From Neisseriaceae bacterium (GTDB taxonomy: Bacteria; Pseudomonadota; Gammaproteobacteria; Burkholderiales; UBA11063): DNA of 64,000 bases. Where the stretch lies: positions 89,107-153,106 of the forward strand of contig RXJX01000009.1 of the NCBI GenBank assembly GCA_003963245.1, written 5' to 3'. Of the stretch, positions 44,898 to 52,974 are shown piece after piece. The position numbers were made by a program, and so were the translations under genes. The number at the start of each line of letters is the position of its first letter. The stretch's first letter is position 1. Below the pieces are notes generated by a model, which made no database searches, was not told the DNA's origin, and worked only from the letters and a program-made list of their open reading frames with translations.

Positions 44898-45680
44898 TCA
44901 ACTGTTAATAATTTGTAAAATCTTATCATGTAACTCGGTATTAGCTGATGCCAAAACCTGACCATTAAATTCACGATTCAAAGGCTTACCTTGCCAGTCG
45001 CTAATTACACCGCCAGCACTTTCAATCACTGGCATTAAAGCAGCAATATCATAATATTGCAATTCTGCTTCCATGATCACATCAATATGTCCGGCTGCCA
45101 ATAAACCAAAAGCGTAGGCATCACCGCCAAAAGCCGTCAAACGTACTTTAGAACGCACCCGTTCAAAAGCATCACGTTCGTAAGCGGTAGTAAACATCAA
45201 TGGCGTAGTTGCGTTCAAGCGGACATTCACCACCTCGGTTTGCAGACTAGTTTGTAGCGTTGCTCCGTTTAACCAAGCACCATGATTTGCTACAGCGCTA
45301 AAGCGTTCTTTGCTAATTGCCTGATCAATGACACTCAACAAAGGCACACCATTGTGTAACAATGCAACCAACGTGGTAAAAGTAGGTTTACCAGTCGAAA
45401 AAGCTACCGTTCCATCAATAGGATCTAATACCCAGCAAAATTCAGCCTGCGTGTCTTGATTAGCAAACTCCTCGCCAATAATCCCATGGCTTGGATAAAG
45501 TTGTTTAATTAATTCGCGCAAACGTAATTCTATCTCACGATCAGCTATTGTTACTGGAGATTTATTATCTTTACTGTCAATGGTAAGGCTTTGACGAAAA
45601 TATTTGCGGCTAATTTGCGCGGCTTCGTCTGCTAATGAATTAGCAAACTCAAGCAGTTTAGTGGTTAAATCATCACTCAT
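44898..45680 (-). CDS. hisN: Histidinol-phosphatase, inositol-monophosphatase type
   Basis: 260 residues. Mg-dependent phosphatase fold with GIIGEEFANQ, the signature WVLDPIDGTVAFSTGKP (metal ligands in DPIDGT near 88-93) and DVIMEAELQYYDIAALMPVI. The close match around DPIDGT-x-x-F-x-x-GxPTFTTLVALL favours HisN over a general inositol monophosphatase or CysQ. It would do histidine step 8, histidinol phosphate to histidinol, an activity not found in the HisCB fusion. It lies 3.2 kb upstream of hisG on the same strand, next to proS. Confidence 0.88.
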   Translation of the reverse strand: MSDDLTTKLLEFANSLADEAAQISRKYFRQSLTIDSKDNKSPVTIADREIELRLRELIKQLYPSHGIIGEEFANQDTQAEFCWVLDPIDGTVAFSTGKPTFTTLVALLHNGVPLLSVIDQAISKERFSAVANHGAWLNGATLQTSLQTEVVNVRLNATTPLMFTTAYERDAFERVRSKVRLTAFGGDAYAFGLLAAGHIDVIMEAELQYYDIAALMPVIESAGGVISDWQGKPLNREFNGQVLASANTELHDKILQIINS

Positions 45681-45884
45681 ATAATTTTATATATCTTCCA
45701 AGAGAAAAACATTGTATTAGTTTTATTAATACTTTTGAGGGATTTTAGCATGCTTTTTAGCATAAAATTGATATAATTTCAATCACACCAAATAATAAAA
45801 GTCCTTGTAAAGCAGCGAAGTACTTATTGATATAATTCACGAAAGTACATAAATTAATATGCCAGATACTTTAAATATGTTTTA

Positions 45885-46253
45885 CTAATTGCGTACTGCA
45901 ACATCCAAAAAAGCCGTTGATTTAATAATTTTATTATTTTGGTTTAAATAAAACACAACCGCGGACAAAGTATTATAAGGACTCATGTGGGTAATCATAA
46001 TACTATTTAACCCAGATAAAACTGAGATTATTTCAAGTGAAATATCTGGCATTGCGGCAAAAAGTTTCTCCCAATACCAACGAATATCACGAAGACCTTT
46101 TAATTGGTTATTCGATCTACGCGTAAGCTCTGCAACCAACGGTGAAGACAACTCACAATCCTCATCATAAAATTCAGCTAACTTGCTGATATCGTGTTTG
46201 TTCCATGCACTCACCCAGTTAGTCGCCAATTGTTTGGCAAGAATCTGATTCAT
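45885..46253 (-). CDS. SnoaL/NTF2-like fold protein
   Basis: 122 residues of the nuclear-transport-factor-2/SnoaL-like cone fold: NWVSAWNKHDISKLAEFYDE, DCELSSPLVAEL, GLRDIRWYWEKLFAAMPDIS. Such proteins are small-molecule binding or isomerase-like; no function can be set. I chose the ATG at 46253 (MNQILAKQL) because AAGG lies 8 nt before it; the in-frame ATG at 46277 has no ribosome-binding site. It lies between pyrF (downstream neighbour reading order: pyrF first) and hisN. Confidence 0.75.
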   Translation of the reverse strand: MNQILAKQLATNWVSAWNKHDISKLAEFYDEDCELSSPLVAELTRRSNNQLKGLRDIRWYWEKLFAAMPDISLEIISVLSGLNSIMITHMSPYNTLSAVVFYLNQNNKIIKSTAFLDVAVRN

Positions 46254-46312
46254 TATAATTACCTTAAAATATTTCAATTAACCAATTTAACTTAGTTTCC
46301 TATCAGCAAAAT

Positions 46313-47005
46313 TCATCTTAACGAGAAATTAATCTCTTGCAAAACTGCTAGTGGATTGTCTGCCTGCGTAATCGGACGACCGATCACAAGATAATCCGCG
46401 CCGTTTGCAACTGCAGCTTCGGGTGTCATAACTCGGGTTTGATCATCTTTAGTTGCATCTGCTAGGCGAATCCCCGGCGTAACCGTCAAAAACTCTGGCA
46501 CGGTAACGCTTTTAATAATATTTGCTTCTTGCGCTGAGCACACTACCCCATCTAAGCCGCATTCATAGCTTAATCGTGCCAAATGCTTAACTTGGTTTGC
46601 GACATCCTGCCCATAACCAATTTCGGCAACTTCGCTAGCACTCAGACTAGTTAAAATTGTCACTGCAATTAGTAATGGTTTATTCTGACTATCATTAATC
46701 GCTTGTCGTGCCTGAGTTAGCATCGTACGTCCACCACTGGCATGCACATTAACCATCCACACACCTAGATCAGCCGCCGCGCGAATTGCTTTATAGACTG
46801 TGTTGGGAATATCATGAAACTTCAAATCTAAAAATATCTCAAAACCAAGCGCTTGCAAATCACGCACAATTTGCGGACCATAACTAGTAAATAGCTCTTT
46901 ACCAACTTTAAGCCGACACTCTTGAGGATCTAAACGAGAAACCAAATCCAACACTTGCTGACGTTCGCTAAAGTCCAATGCAATAATAACTTTACTGGTA
47001 ACCAT
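46313..47005 (-). CDS. pyrF: Orotidine 5'-phosphate decarboxylase
   Basis: 230-residue TIM barrel that makes UMP, last step of de novo pyrimidine synthesis. Seen: VIIALDFSERQQVL, KVGKELFTSYGP, the catalytic FLDLKFHDIPNTVYKAI (Lys/Asp array), VTILTSLSASEV, VTPGIRLADATKDDQTRVMT, and GADYLVIGRPITQADNP. Normal length for a proteobacterial PyrF. It is monocistronic or leads into the SnoaL-like gene. A structured repeat lies 38 bp before its start. Confidence 0.97.
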   Translation of the reverse strand: MVTSKVIIALDFSERQQVLDLVSRLDPQECRLKVGKELFTSYGPQIVRDLQALGFEIFLDLKFHDIPNTVYKAIRAAADLGVWMVNVHASGGRTMLTQARQAINDSQNKPLLIAVTILTSLSASEVAEIGYGQDVANQVKHLARLSYECGLDGVVCSAQEANIIKSVTVPEFLTVTPGIRLADATKDDQTRVMTPEAAVANGADYLVIGRPITQADNPLAVLQEINFSLR

Positions 47006-47043
47006 GTCTTCCCTTATCTATAAAGTATTCTTCTAAAATGTAA

Positions 47044-47145
47044 CTGTTGAAATATGAAGCAAGAGTTAGGCGCAATGCGACGAAATGTACATGAGAAGCA
47101 CATGAGGAACATTGCAACGACGCTATTACAAAATAGTCCGAGCAG
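47044..47145 (+). repeat. Structured intergenic repeat, copy 3
   Basis: Ends CTGTTGAAATAT... and ...ATAGTCCGAGCAG. Inner stem P2 gcaatg (47072-47077) / cattgc (47110-47115), enclosing GACG, an atgtac/gcacat hairpin (one mismatch) and GAGGA; followed by AACGACG. Compared with copies 1 and 2 the P2 stem has changed on both sides and still pairs. It lies 6 nt after the stop of the minus-strand decarboxylase gene. Confidence 0.7.
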
Positions 47146-47151
47146 TTATCC

Positions 47152-48807
47152 TTATTTTTTCATTTTTGCAACAATGTCTGCCAACTTCTGTAATGCAGGT
47201 GGTTGCTTATATTTATCCATCATTACCTCAATCAAACACAGTTGATTGGCATGTGATTTAGTATCATTTAATGCCTCTACCAAACCTTTATCAGTGCTAA
47301 CCTGTCTGGTATAAGCCTCACCACCAAAAGCAGCTGGTAAACGCAAATAATTCCACTCCTGAATATCATTGTAGCTGGAATTTTTACCCAAAAAGATTCG
47401 TTCTATCGTATAGCCCGAGTTATTCAAAACTAAAATAATTGGTTTTAAACCATAGCGCAACTGGGTTGAGAGCGCTTGAACTGTCATCTGCAATGAGCCA
47501 TCACCCACGACTAAAATAGTCCGCCCCTTACTTTTGGCTAAGCTAATTCCGGTAGTTGCACCTAAAGCATAACCAATTGAAAACCAATTTACTGACGACA
47601 CAATTTTACAGCCATGAGGCAAAGTATAGTAGCCACTGGTAAATGCGATTGTTCCAGTTTCTAAAATTAATGTATCATCACTTTGTAAAAATTGACTAAG
47701 GCGATAAATCAGGTTATCATGCTCAATTTGTGGGGCTAATTGCTCTGGTTTGAGAAGATAATTTGCACTAAAATCACGTGGATAAGGTGCAATTTTTAAA
47801 TGGGAATGACATAAAGACTCAACTAAAGCAACAAATGGAATATCTGTATAGTCTGTACCATTAATCGTACCAGAGTTTAAATTTAGTATAATTAGTTTAT
47901 CTGGATCTAATTTGGCACTAAATGTCCCACTATTAATCTCACAATACAGCCACCCCAGCGCCAGAACACAATCCGCATTTTCAACATAATCCTGTACTTC
48001 TTGTGCCGAAAAACATCCAGCATACATCCCAGCAAATTGCGGATGAGATTCATCAACGACACCTTTCGCACCCCAACTTACAACATAAGCGGCACTACTA
48101 TCTTGTAGGAACTGCTGCACTAATGCCTGTAAATGATAACGTTCAACCAGTTCACCAACTAAAACCACTACTTTTTTAGCGTTACTTATTTGTACTTTAA
48201 TATCTTCGGTTAGCTCTGCGATTTTACTTACTTGCTCAGTAGTCGTTGGGTTAACTAGATTTAATTTTGCTTGTGGCGCTGCAATCAGGTGCGTAACTAA
48301 ATCTTGTGGAAACTGTAAATATACCGGACGTTTGTGCTGATAGCAACTCTCAATCAAACGATCAATTTGTGCACCGGGATCATCAAAATTTAAAATCTCT
48401 GCAGCGCAGGTAATTTGTTGATAAATCTTAAGTGACTGATCATAAGCTCCATTCAATAAGGTATGATGAAGCGGTAAATTCTTCGCCTGTTTAGCAAGTG
48501 CAATACCACCAGTTATTTTAATCAGCGGGATATGCTCAGAATACGCACCGGCAACACCATTAACCGCGCTAAGTTCTCCCGGACCATAAGTAGTAACCAA
48601 GGCACTAATTCCATGTTCACGAGCATAACCATCGGCAGCATAAGAAGCATTTAGTTCGTTACATTCACCTATCCAACGAAACCTCTCATCATGTTCAATT
48701 AATTCGACCAAATCCAAATTAAAATCACCTGGAACACCAATGATATTTTCGATACCCAACTCCGCCAAGCGACGAAATAAATATTCTGCAACCGTTATTA
48801 ATTGCAT
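47152..48807 (-). CDS. ThDP-dependent alpha-keto-acid decarboxylase (indolepyruvate/phenylpyruvate/pyruvate decarboxylase family)
   Basis: 551 residues. Non-oxidative decarboxylase with the catalytic Glu in the NIIGVPGDFNLDLVELIEHD / FRWIGECNELNASYAADGYA segment, HH pair in LPLHHTLLNG, and the ThDP/Mg motif VVGDGSLQMTVQALSTQLRY...LNNSGYTIE near 430-465. The HH pair and length place it with pyruvate/indolepyruvate decarboxylases rather than acetolactate synthases. Which keto acid it prefers cannot be told; indole-3-acetaldehyde or fusel aldehyde formation are possible. No partner genes adjacent. Structured repeat copy 3 follows its stop. Confidence 0.88.
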   Translation of the reverse strand: MQLITVAEYLFRRLAELGIENIIGVPGDFNLDLVELIEHDERFRWIGECNELNASYAADGYAREHGISALVTTYGPGELSAVNGVAGAYSEHIPLIKITGGIALAKQAKNLPLHHTLLNGAYDQSLKIYQQITCAAEILNFDDPGAQIDRLIESCYQHKRPVYLQFPQDLVTHLIAAPQAKLNLVNPTTTEQVSKIAELTEDIKVQISNAKKVVVLVGELVERYHLQALVQQFLQDSSAAYVVSWGAKGVVDESHPQFAGMYAGCFSAQEVQDYVENADCVLALGWLYCEINSGTFSAKLDPDKLIILNLNSGTINGTDYTDIPFVALVESLCHSHLKIAPYPRDFSANYLLKPEQLAPQIEHDNLIYRLSQFLQSDDTLILETGTIAFTSGYYTLPHGCKIVSSVNWFSIGYALGATTGISLAKSKGRTILVVGDGSLQMTVQALSTQLRYGLKPIILVLNNSGYTIERIFLGKNSSYNDIQEWNYLRLPAAFGGEAYTRQVSTDKGLVEALNDTKSHANQLCLIEVMMDKYKQPPALQKLADIVAKMKK

Positions 48808-48867
48808 GGTAACCTCACTTTACTCTATACATAACAAACTTTTTTCAGTACGATAACGCTAGAATTC

Positions 48868-49266
48868 TCAGCTCGACGAAGATACCCAAATGTTACGTTT
48901 TTGTTGAATAACCCAATTAACTTCATTCCTACGCAGCTGCCAAATCACCCAAATTCGCCCCTGAAAATCCAACTGAATCGCGACAGGTTGATCGACTAGA
49001 TTGGGTAAATAGTTTTGCACCAGATTATTATTGTCTGGACCACGAATTACCGATGAAGGACTCATTGCCAACTTACTCGTCGAAAGCAGCATCATTCCAA
49101 GTAATGAGCTACCCCAGTTACTCGGTATTTCTTGTACAATAACCTGAGGATAATTAACCTCTTTAATCGTCGCAAAAATTGCATTTGCCGGAAACTGACG
49201 TACATCATCTGCAAATCCCACTAACGAATACAGGAATAGTAGAGTAAAAGTTATAAAACGCATCAT
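48868..49266 (-). CDS. Secreted protein of unknown function
   Basis: 132 residues with a clear signal peptide (MRFITFTLLFLYSLVGFA, cleavage before DD). The mature ~112 residues are mixed beta-type and end WVIQQKRNIWVSSSS, with many Trp near the C-terminus (GRIWVIWQLRRNEVNWVIQQ). I recognise no family. A TTAGG ribosome-binding site fits the second ATG (49263) as well as the first. It begins 4 nt after the SIMPL-domain gene stop, so it is in the same operon and may work with it in the envelope. Confidence 0.6.
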   Translation of the reverse strand: MMRFITFTLLFLYSLVGFADDVRQFPANAIFATIKEVNYPQVIVQEIPSNWGSSLLGMMLLSTSKLAMSPSSVIRGPDNNNLVQNYLPNLVDQPVAIQLDFQGRIWVIWQLRRNEVNWVIQQKRNIWVSSSS

Positions 49267-49270
49267 TAGC

Positions 49271-49981
49271 CTAATTTAAGAAAAATTGAATAGAAGTAAC
49301 CACGCGTACTTTTTTATTGATATTGCTGGTATCACCAACATTTGAACCATCCGGCGAAGATATGGTAAATACTCCCTGACTGGCAGATTTGATTTTACCA
49401 ACCTGAGATTGAGTGTTTTTTGCAAAAGTTTCAGCTGCAGACTTAGCATTCTGGGTTGCACTATCTAGCATCCCAGCCTTGATACTATTGAGATTATTAT
49501 AAAAATAGCTGATGCTATTATTAGTAACAATCACGCCTTGATTTACCAATTCACCAGCATTCTGACTAACTTTGGCTACTAAATCAACGTTAGAGGTAGT
49601 AACACTCACACTATTGCTAATTTGATAATGAGGTAGCTTAGCATTGCTATTACCATATTGATTTGCCCAGTTGTCATTAACACTAATTGTGCCTAATTGG
49701 ATGTCTTTTGCTGCAAAACCATTAGTTGCCAAAAATTGGCTTACTGTTTTTTGATTAAGATTCACTTGCTGATATAAAGCTTTGAGATCATCGCCACTTA
49801 CGCTAAAATTAATACTCCAAGTTGCCAAGTCTGATTTAACATTTTGTTCTGCCAAACCCTTAACTTCAACCGAGCGATCAAAGTTGCGGAAAAATTTGAT
49901 CCCTTCACCAATATAATGCCCACTAGCTGCAATTCCGACCGCTAAAATTATAGCTCCAATAACTCTGCTACCTGAATTCAT
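49271..49981 (-). CDS. SIMPL-domain (DUF541) envelope protein
   Basis: 236 residues. N-terminal signal anchor (VIGAIILAVGIAASGHYIGE) and a SIMPL/DUF541 domain from ~30 to the end: VEVKGLAEQNVKSDLATWSI, then a KTVSQFLATNGFAAKDIQLG segment and SVSVTTSNVDLVAKV. E. coli YggE is the best-known member (oxidative-stress related); Brucella BP26 is a periplasmic antigen. Function is not settled. Located 17 bp after the hydrolase gene and 4 bp before the secreted protein gene. Confidence 0.88.
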   Translation of the reverse strand: MNSGSRVIGAIILAVGIAASGHYIGEGIKFFRNFDRSVEVKGLAEQNVKSDLATWSINFSVSGDDLKALYQQVNLNQKTVSQFLATNGFAAKDIQLGTISVNDNWANQYGNSNAKLPHYQISNSVSVTTSNVDLVAKVSQNAGELVNQGVIVTNNSISYFYNNLNSIKAGMLDSATQNAKSAAETFAKNTQSQVGKIKSASQGVFTISSPDGSNVGDTSNINKKVRVVTSIQFFLN

Positions 49982-49998
49982 GATCTTCTCCTACGTGA

Positions 49999-50850
49999 TT
50001 AAATTAGAAATTGTGCAATTCGTGCTAAGTGCTCTTCCCTATATAAATATGGCGAATGTCCAGCATCTTTTACTGTCAACATCTCGGTTTGTGGGTTCTG
50101 ATGCTGCATTTTGTGTAAAGTTGTGGTACTCAGTAAATCAGAATGTGCACCGTGGATAACCAGCGTCGGCGCAGTTACATGCTCCCAAAAACTCCAAAAC
50201 TCAAGATTATCATTACCACTCATTGTTGATGCCAGACTGGTTGCTAACCGTAAATCACGTTTTAACTCCCAACGACCGCTCTGATTCTTCTGAAACGAAT
50301 TGACAAACATATGCTGCCAGATTTCTTCCTGATGAATACCATCACTTAAAGACAGACTTCGTAAATACTCACAAGCTTCAGAGTATGTTGCAAAATCTGG
50401 TTGCTGGACACTATAGCCAGCAATTCGGGCAACCCCAGCAAATTCAACTTCAGCACCAATATCTGATAAAACTAGTTTGCGAATCTTGTTTTGTGGTAGG
50501 CTGGCAAGCATTATACCCAAAATACCACCTAAAGAAACACCCAAAAAATCAAATTTAGTAATTTGTAGCTGGTGTAATAAAGCAGTTAAATCCGCAATGT
50601 TGCATTCTACGCTATAGCCACGTGGATCACTCAAATAGTCACTATTCCCACGCCCCGGTAAATCGGGGGCAATTACATAATAACCATGCGAAACCATTTT
50701 AGCTGCAACAAAATCAAAGTCGCGACTATTACGGTTTAACCCATGAACACAAAGCAAAATTTTTTCTGCATCAGGATTGCCCCATGCAGAATAACTGATG
50801 CGATATTTTTCTTCAAATTGATTAACACGTTCAATATAATTAGTATGCAT
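49999..50850 (-). CDS. Alpha/beta-fold hydrolase
   Basis: 283 residues. Canonical alpha/beta hydrolase: oxyanion HGLNRNSRDFD, GRGNSDYLSD, nucleophile elbow LGVSLGGILG (Ser ~107), acid in LVIHGAHSDLL and catalytic His in VKDAGHSPYLY (~264). Similar to esterases or C-C hydrolases; substrate unknown. First gene of the hydrolase-SIMPL-secreted protein unit; a structured repeat lies 17 bp upstream of its start. Confidence 0.9.
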   Translation of the reverse strand: MHTNYIERVNQFEEKYRISYSAWGNPDAEKILLCVHGLNRNSRDFDFVAAKMVSHGYYVIAPDLPGRGNSDYLSDPRGYSVECNIADLTALLHQLQITKFDFLGVSLGGILGIMLASLPQNKIRKLVLSDIGAEVEFAGVARIAGYSVQQPDFATYSEACEYLRSLSLSDGIHQEEIWQHMFVNSFQKNQSGRWELKRDLRLATSLASTMSGNDNLEFWSFWEHVTAPTLVIHGAHSDLLSTTTLHKMQHQNPQTEMLTVKDAGHSPYLYREEHLARIAQFLI

Positions 50851-50867
50851 TACAAATACTTTCTACT

Positions 50868-50975
50868 CTAGACTCTTCGTCTTTGAATCTTGAACTTTGT
50901 CGGATTTCAAAAAAGACTCCCTATGTAGTTCTAGCTACACTACGTCGTCTTTTTTATCAATCCTTCGCTCTAGAG
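50868..50975 (-). repeat. Structured intergenic repeat, copy 5 (terminator-like, opposite orientation)
   Basis: Read on the minus strand: CTCTAGAG end, then AAAAAAGAC (plus 50947-50955), GACG, a TGTAG/CTACA hairpin, GGGA, and GTCTTTTTT (plus 50909-50917), with the 9-bp stem perfect, and a closing CTAGAG. Same architecture as copies 1-4 but with an A/U stem, so it could act as a terminator in both directions. It begins 2 nt after the stop codon of the quinone-oxidoreductase-like gene. Confidence 0.65.
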
Positions 50976-50977
50976 AA

Positions 50978-51976
50978 TCAAATACTTCGAGTATATGTTG
51001 TACAATTTATAACAATTTTTCCGGGGTAGCTATTTTTCTGTAAATCAGCAAATGCTTGAGCAAAATCTGTCAGTGGATATTCTCGGATTGCGGGAATTTG
51101 CTGAGATTTTTTTAAGAGACGAATCAACTCATCACCCATCACTGCTAAATCGCATTGCGAAGGATAATGACCGGATAAATATGCACCACCCAAAGCCACT
51201 TCGTGAAAACCAATTCCACTACTAAACTCCGGAATCTCGCGAGTATCTAAAATACCAATAATCGAAGCAATTTGCCCATTAAACGCTAAAATGCTAGGAT
51301 CTCGTTGCAAATTTTCACGAGTAGTAGTTTCCAAAATATAATCAACGCCCCGTGGACATAATTCGCGAAGTTTGGCGTAAATGTCAGCATTAGTATAATC
51401 CAAGACGATATCAGCACCCAAGGAACTCACATAATTCAGATTCTTAGTTGAGCATGTACTGATAACCTGCAACCCCAGTACTTTAGCAATTAAAATTGCA
51501 AAACTGCCAACACCGCCACTCCCACCTTGAATAAAAATGCTGCGCCCAGCCCGAATATTCATTTTACGAACTAAAGCCTGATACGCAGTTAGCCCCGCAC
51601 ATGGCAAAGCAGCAGCTAAAACTAAATCGAAATTATTAGGTATCCTAAAAAGAACATGTTCTGGTTGAACACAGTATTCTGCTAGCGCCCCACCATAGGT
51701 TAAATTGCTATGTAGTGCTACTATATCACCGATATGAAAATTACTCTTTGCTGGATTGCCAAGTTTGATTACTTCTCCAACCAGATCTAAACCAGGAATA
51801 TATGGGTATTGCCAAAATGAAGGTTTTGCCGCAATTAATTTATAATCAACTGGATTAAGACTAGCATAGCGTGTGCGTAATAATACCTGTCCCTCATCAG
51901 GAACAGGTATTGCCAATTGGATCAAAGACAAATCTGTAAGACTGTCTTTAGGAGAATGCACAACAACTGCACGCAC
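50978..51976 (-). CDS. Zinc-independent MDR-family NADPH oxidoreductase (quinone reductase-like)
   Basis: 332 residues of the medium-chain dehydrogenase/reductase superfamily. GroES-like N-terminal domain (LRTRYASLNPVDYKLIAAKP, YIPGLDLVGEVIKLG), Rossmann domain with IFIQGGSGGVGSFAILIAK (~145-165). The structural-zinc cysteine cluster is missing, which fits quinone reductases or enoyl reductases. Substrate unknown. It begins 12 nt after the lpoB-like gene and ends directly before structured repeat copy 5. Confidence 0.88.
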   Translation of the reverse strand: MRAVVVHSPKDSLTDLSLIQLAIPVPDEGQVLLRTRYASLNPVDYKLIAAKPSFWQYPYIPGLDLVGEVIKLGNPAKSNFHIGDIVALHSNLTYGGALAEYCVQPEHVLFRIPNNFDLVLAAALPCAGLTAYQALVRKMNIRAGRSIFIQGGSGGVGSFAILIAKVLGLQVISTCSTKNLNYVSSLGADIVLDYTNADIYAKLRELCPRGVDYILETTTRENLQRDPSILAFNGQIASIIGILDTREIPEFSSGIGFHEVALGGAYLSGHYPSQCDLAVMGDELIRLLKKSQQIPAIREYPLTDFAQAFADLQKNSYPGKIVINCTTYTRSI

Positions 51977-51988
51977 AACTAGCTCATT

Positions 51989-52579
51989 TTAATAAGTTTT
52001 AGCTTTGGAGATGTTTTTCTCATTACGCCAGATTGCAGCACCTTGCTGTACATCAAATACCTGAACAAAGAAGGTATATGAAACTAATGTAGTTTTACCA
52101 TCTGGTCCAACTGAAGTATCACTGGTTAATTTACCATCTACACGACATTGAGCACCTTTCATTTTACCAGTCTTAGCAGTAGTTGATTGGTCGTATAAGC
52201 CAGATTGATTTTGACGTTCTAATTCATCAACCTGATTTTGCATTTCCTGAGTTGAAACTACATAAGTTGAATTAACTGCTGATGAATTAGACAATTTATC
52301 TGCCATCGCATTAGTCATCACTGAGGTATCTACATATTGATCTGTTGAGTTTTTAACTGGTGAAATTGTATAAGATTTACATTTGTTCATTTTACCGCTT
52401 TGGATCAACTGAGTTGACATATCCTGAGCGACTGCACGTAAATCATTTTGATTAAAATTAGTAGTCAGATTATTTACCGCATTAGGATCAACATAAGAAA
52501 TCTTTGGGTTAGCACAAGCACCTAAAAATACAGCTGTGCTTACTAGAGATAATTGTAATAATTTAGTTTTCATTTTCAT
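51989..52579 (-). CDS. LpoB-like penicillin-binding protein activator lipoprotein
   Basis: 196 residues. Lipobox FLGAC (Cys21), then FNQNDLRAVAQDMSTQLIQS, a VTTxV-type DTSVMTNAMADKL segment and CRVDGKLTSDTSVGPDGK...YTFFVQVFDVQQGAAIWRNEK; this matches LpoB, which in E. coli spans the peptidoglycan to activate PBP1b. It is third in a lipoprotein trio with a YcfL-like and a COG3014-like gene; the same trio is found in Vibrio and relatives. Betaproteobacterial cases are less familiar to me. Preceded by a 14-bp gap. Confidence 0.85.
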   Translation of the reverse strand: MKMKTKLLQLSLVSTAVFLGACANPKISYVDPNAVNNLTTNFNQNDLRAVAQDMSTQLIQSGKMNKCKSYTISPVKNSTDQYVDTSVMTNAMADKLSNSSAVNSTYVVSTQEMQNQVDELERQNQSGLYDQSTTAKTGKMKGAQCRVDGKLTSDTSVGPDGKTTLVSYTFFVQVFDVQQGAAIWRNEKNISKAKTY

Positions 52580-52593
52580 CCTTTACTATAATA

Positions 52594-52974
52594 TTAATTA
52601 TATACCGTTACGTTACTTGCATCATTTGAAAATTCAATTTTGAAATCAGTCGCTTCAAGCTGCGTTGCTTGACATTTGACTGGTTGGTCTTCATTTGGAT
52701 AAATAGTTATCAACTGCCATTGTTCAGCATCACCAACTTGCATCTTGTTTGCATCGTAGAATTGACAACGGTAATATCCTTGCGCAGCTTTGCTACCTGT
52801 ATTATGGAAATATCCTTGCGCAATTAATAAACCATTTACCCGCACTGAGGTCATTTTGGTAACTTTTACATTGCCCATATCACCGACTTCAACTACATGA
52901 TCTTTGATTCGGTTGGTACTACACGCACTAAGAAGAACGCCAGCTCCCATCAAACTACATATCAATTTTTTCAT
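52594..52974 (-). CDS. YcfL-family (DUF1425) lipoprotein
   Basis: 126 residues. Lipobox LLSAC (Cys18), mature DUF1425 domain: VNGLLIAQGYFHNTGSKAAQ, then GYYRCQFYDANKMQVGDAEQ, ending YPNEDQPVKCQATQLEATDF. In E. coli ycfL lies next to lpoB as here. The domain is an Ig-like fold of unknown activity. It abuts the COG3014-like gene (stop/start adjacent, 52974/52975) and precedes lpoB by 14 bp. Confidence 0.85.
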   Translation of the reverse strand: MKKLICSLMGAGVLLSACSTNRIKDHVVEVGDMGNVKVTKMTSVRVNGLLIAQGYFHNTGSKAAQGYYRCQFYDANKMQVGDAEQWQLITIYPNEDQPVKCQATQLEATDFKIEFSNDASNVTVYN

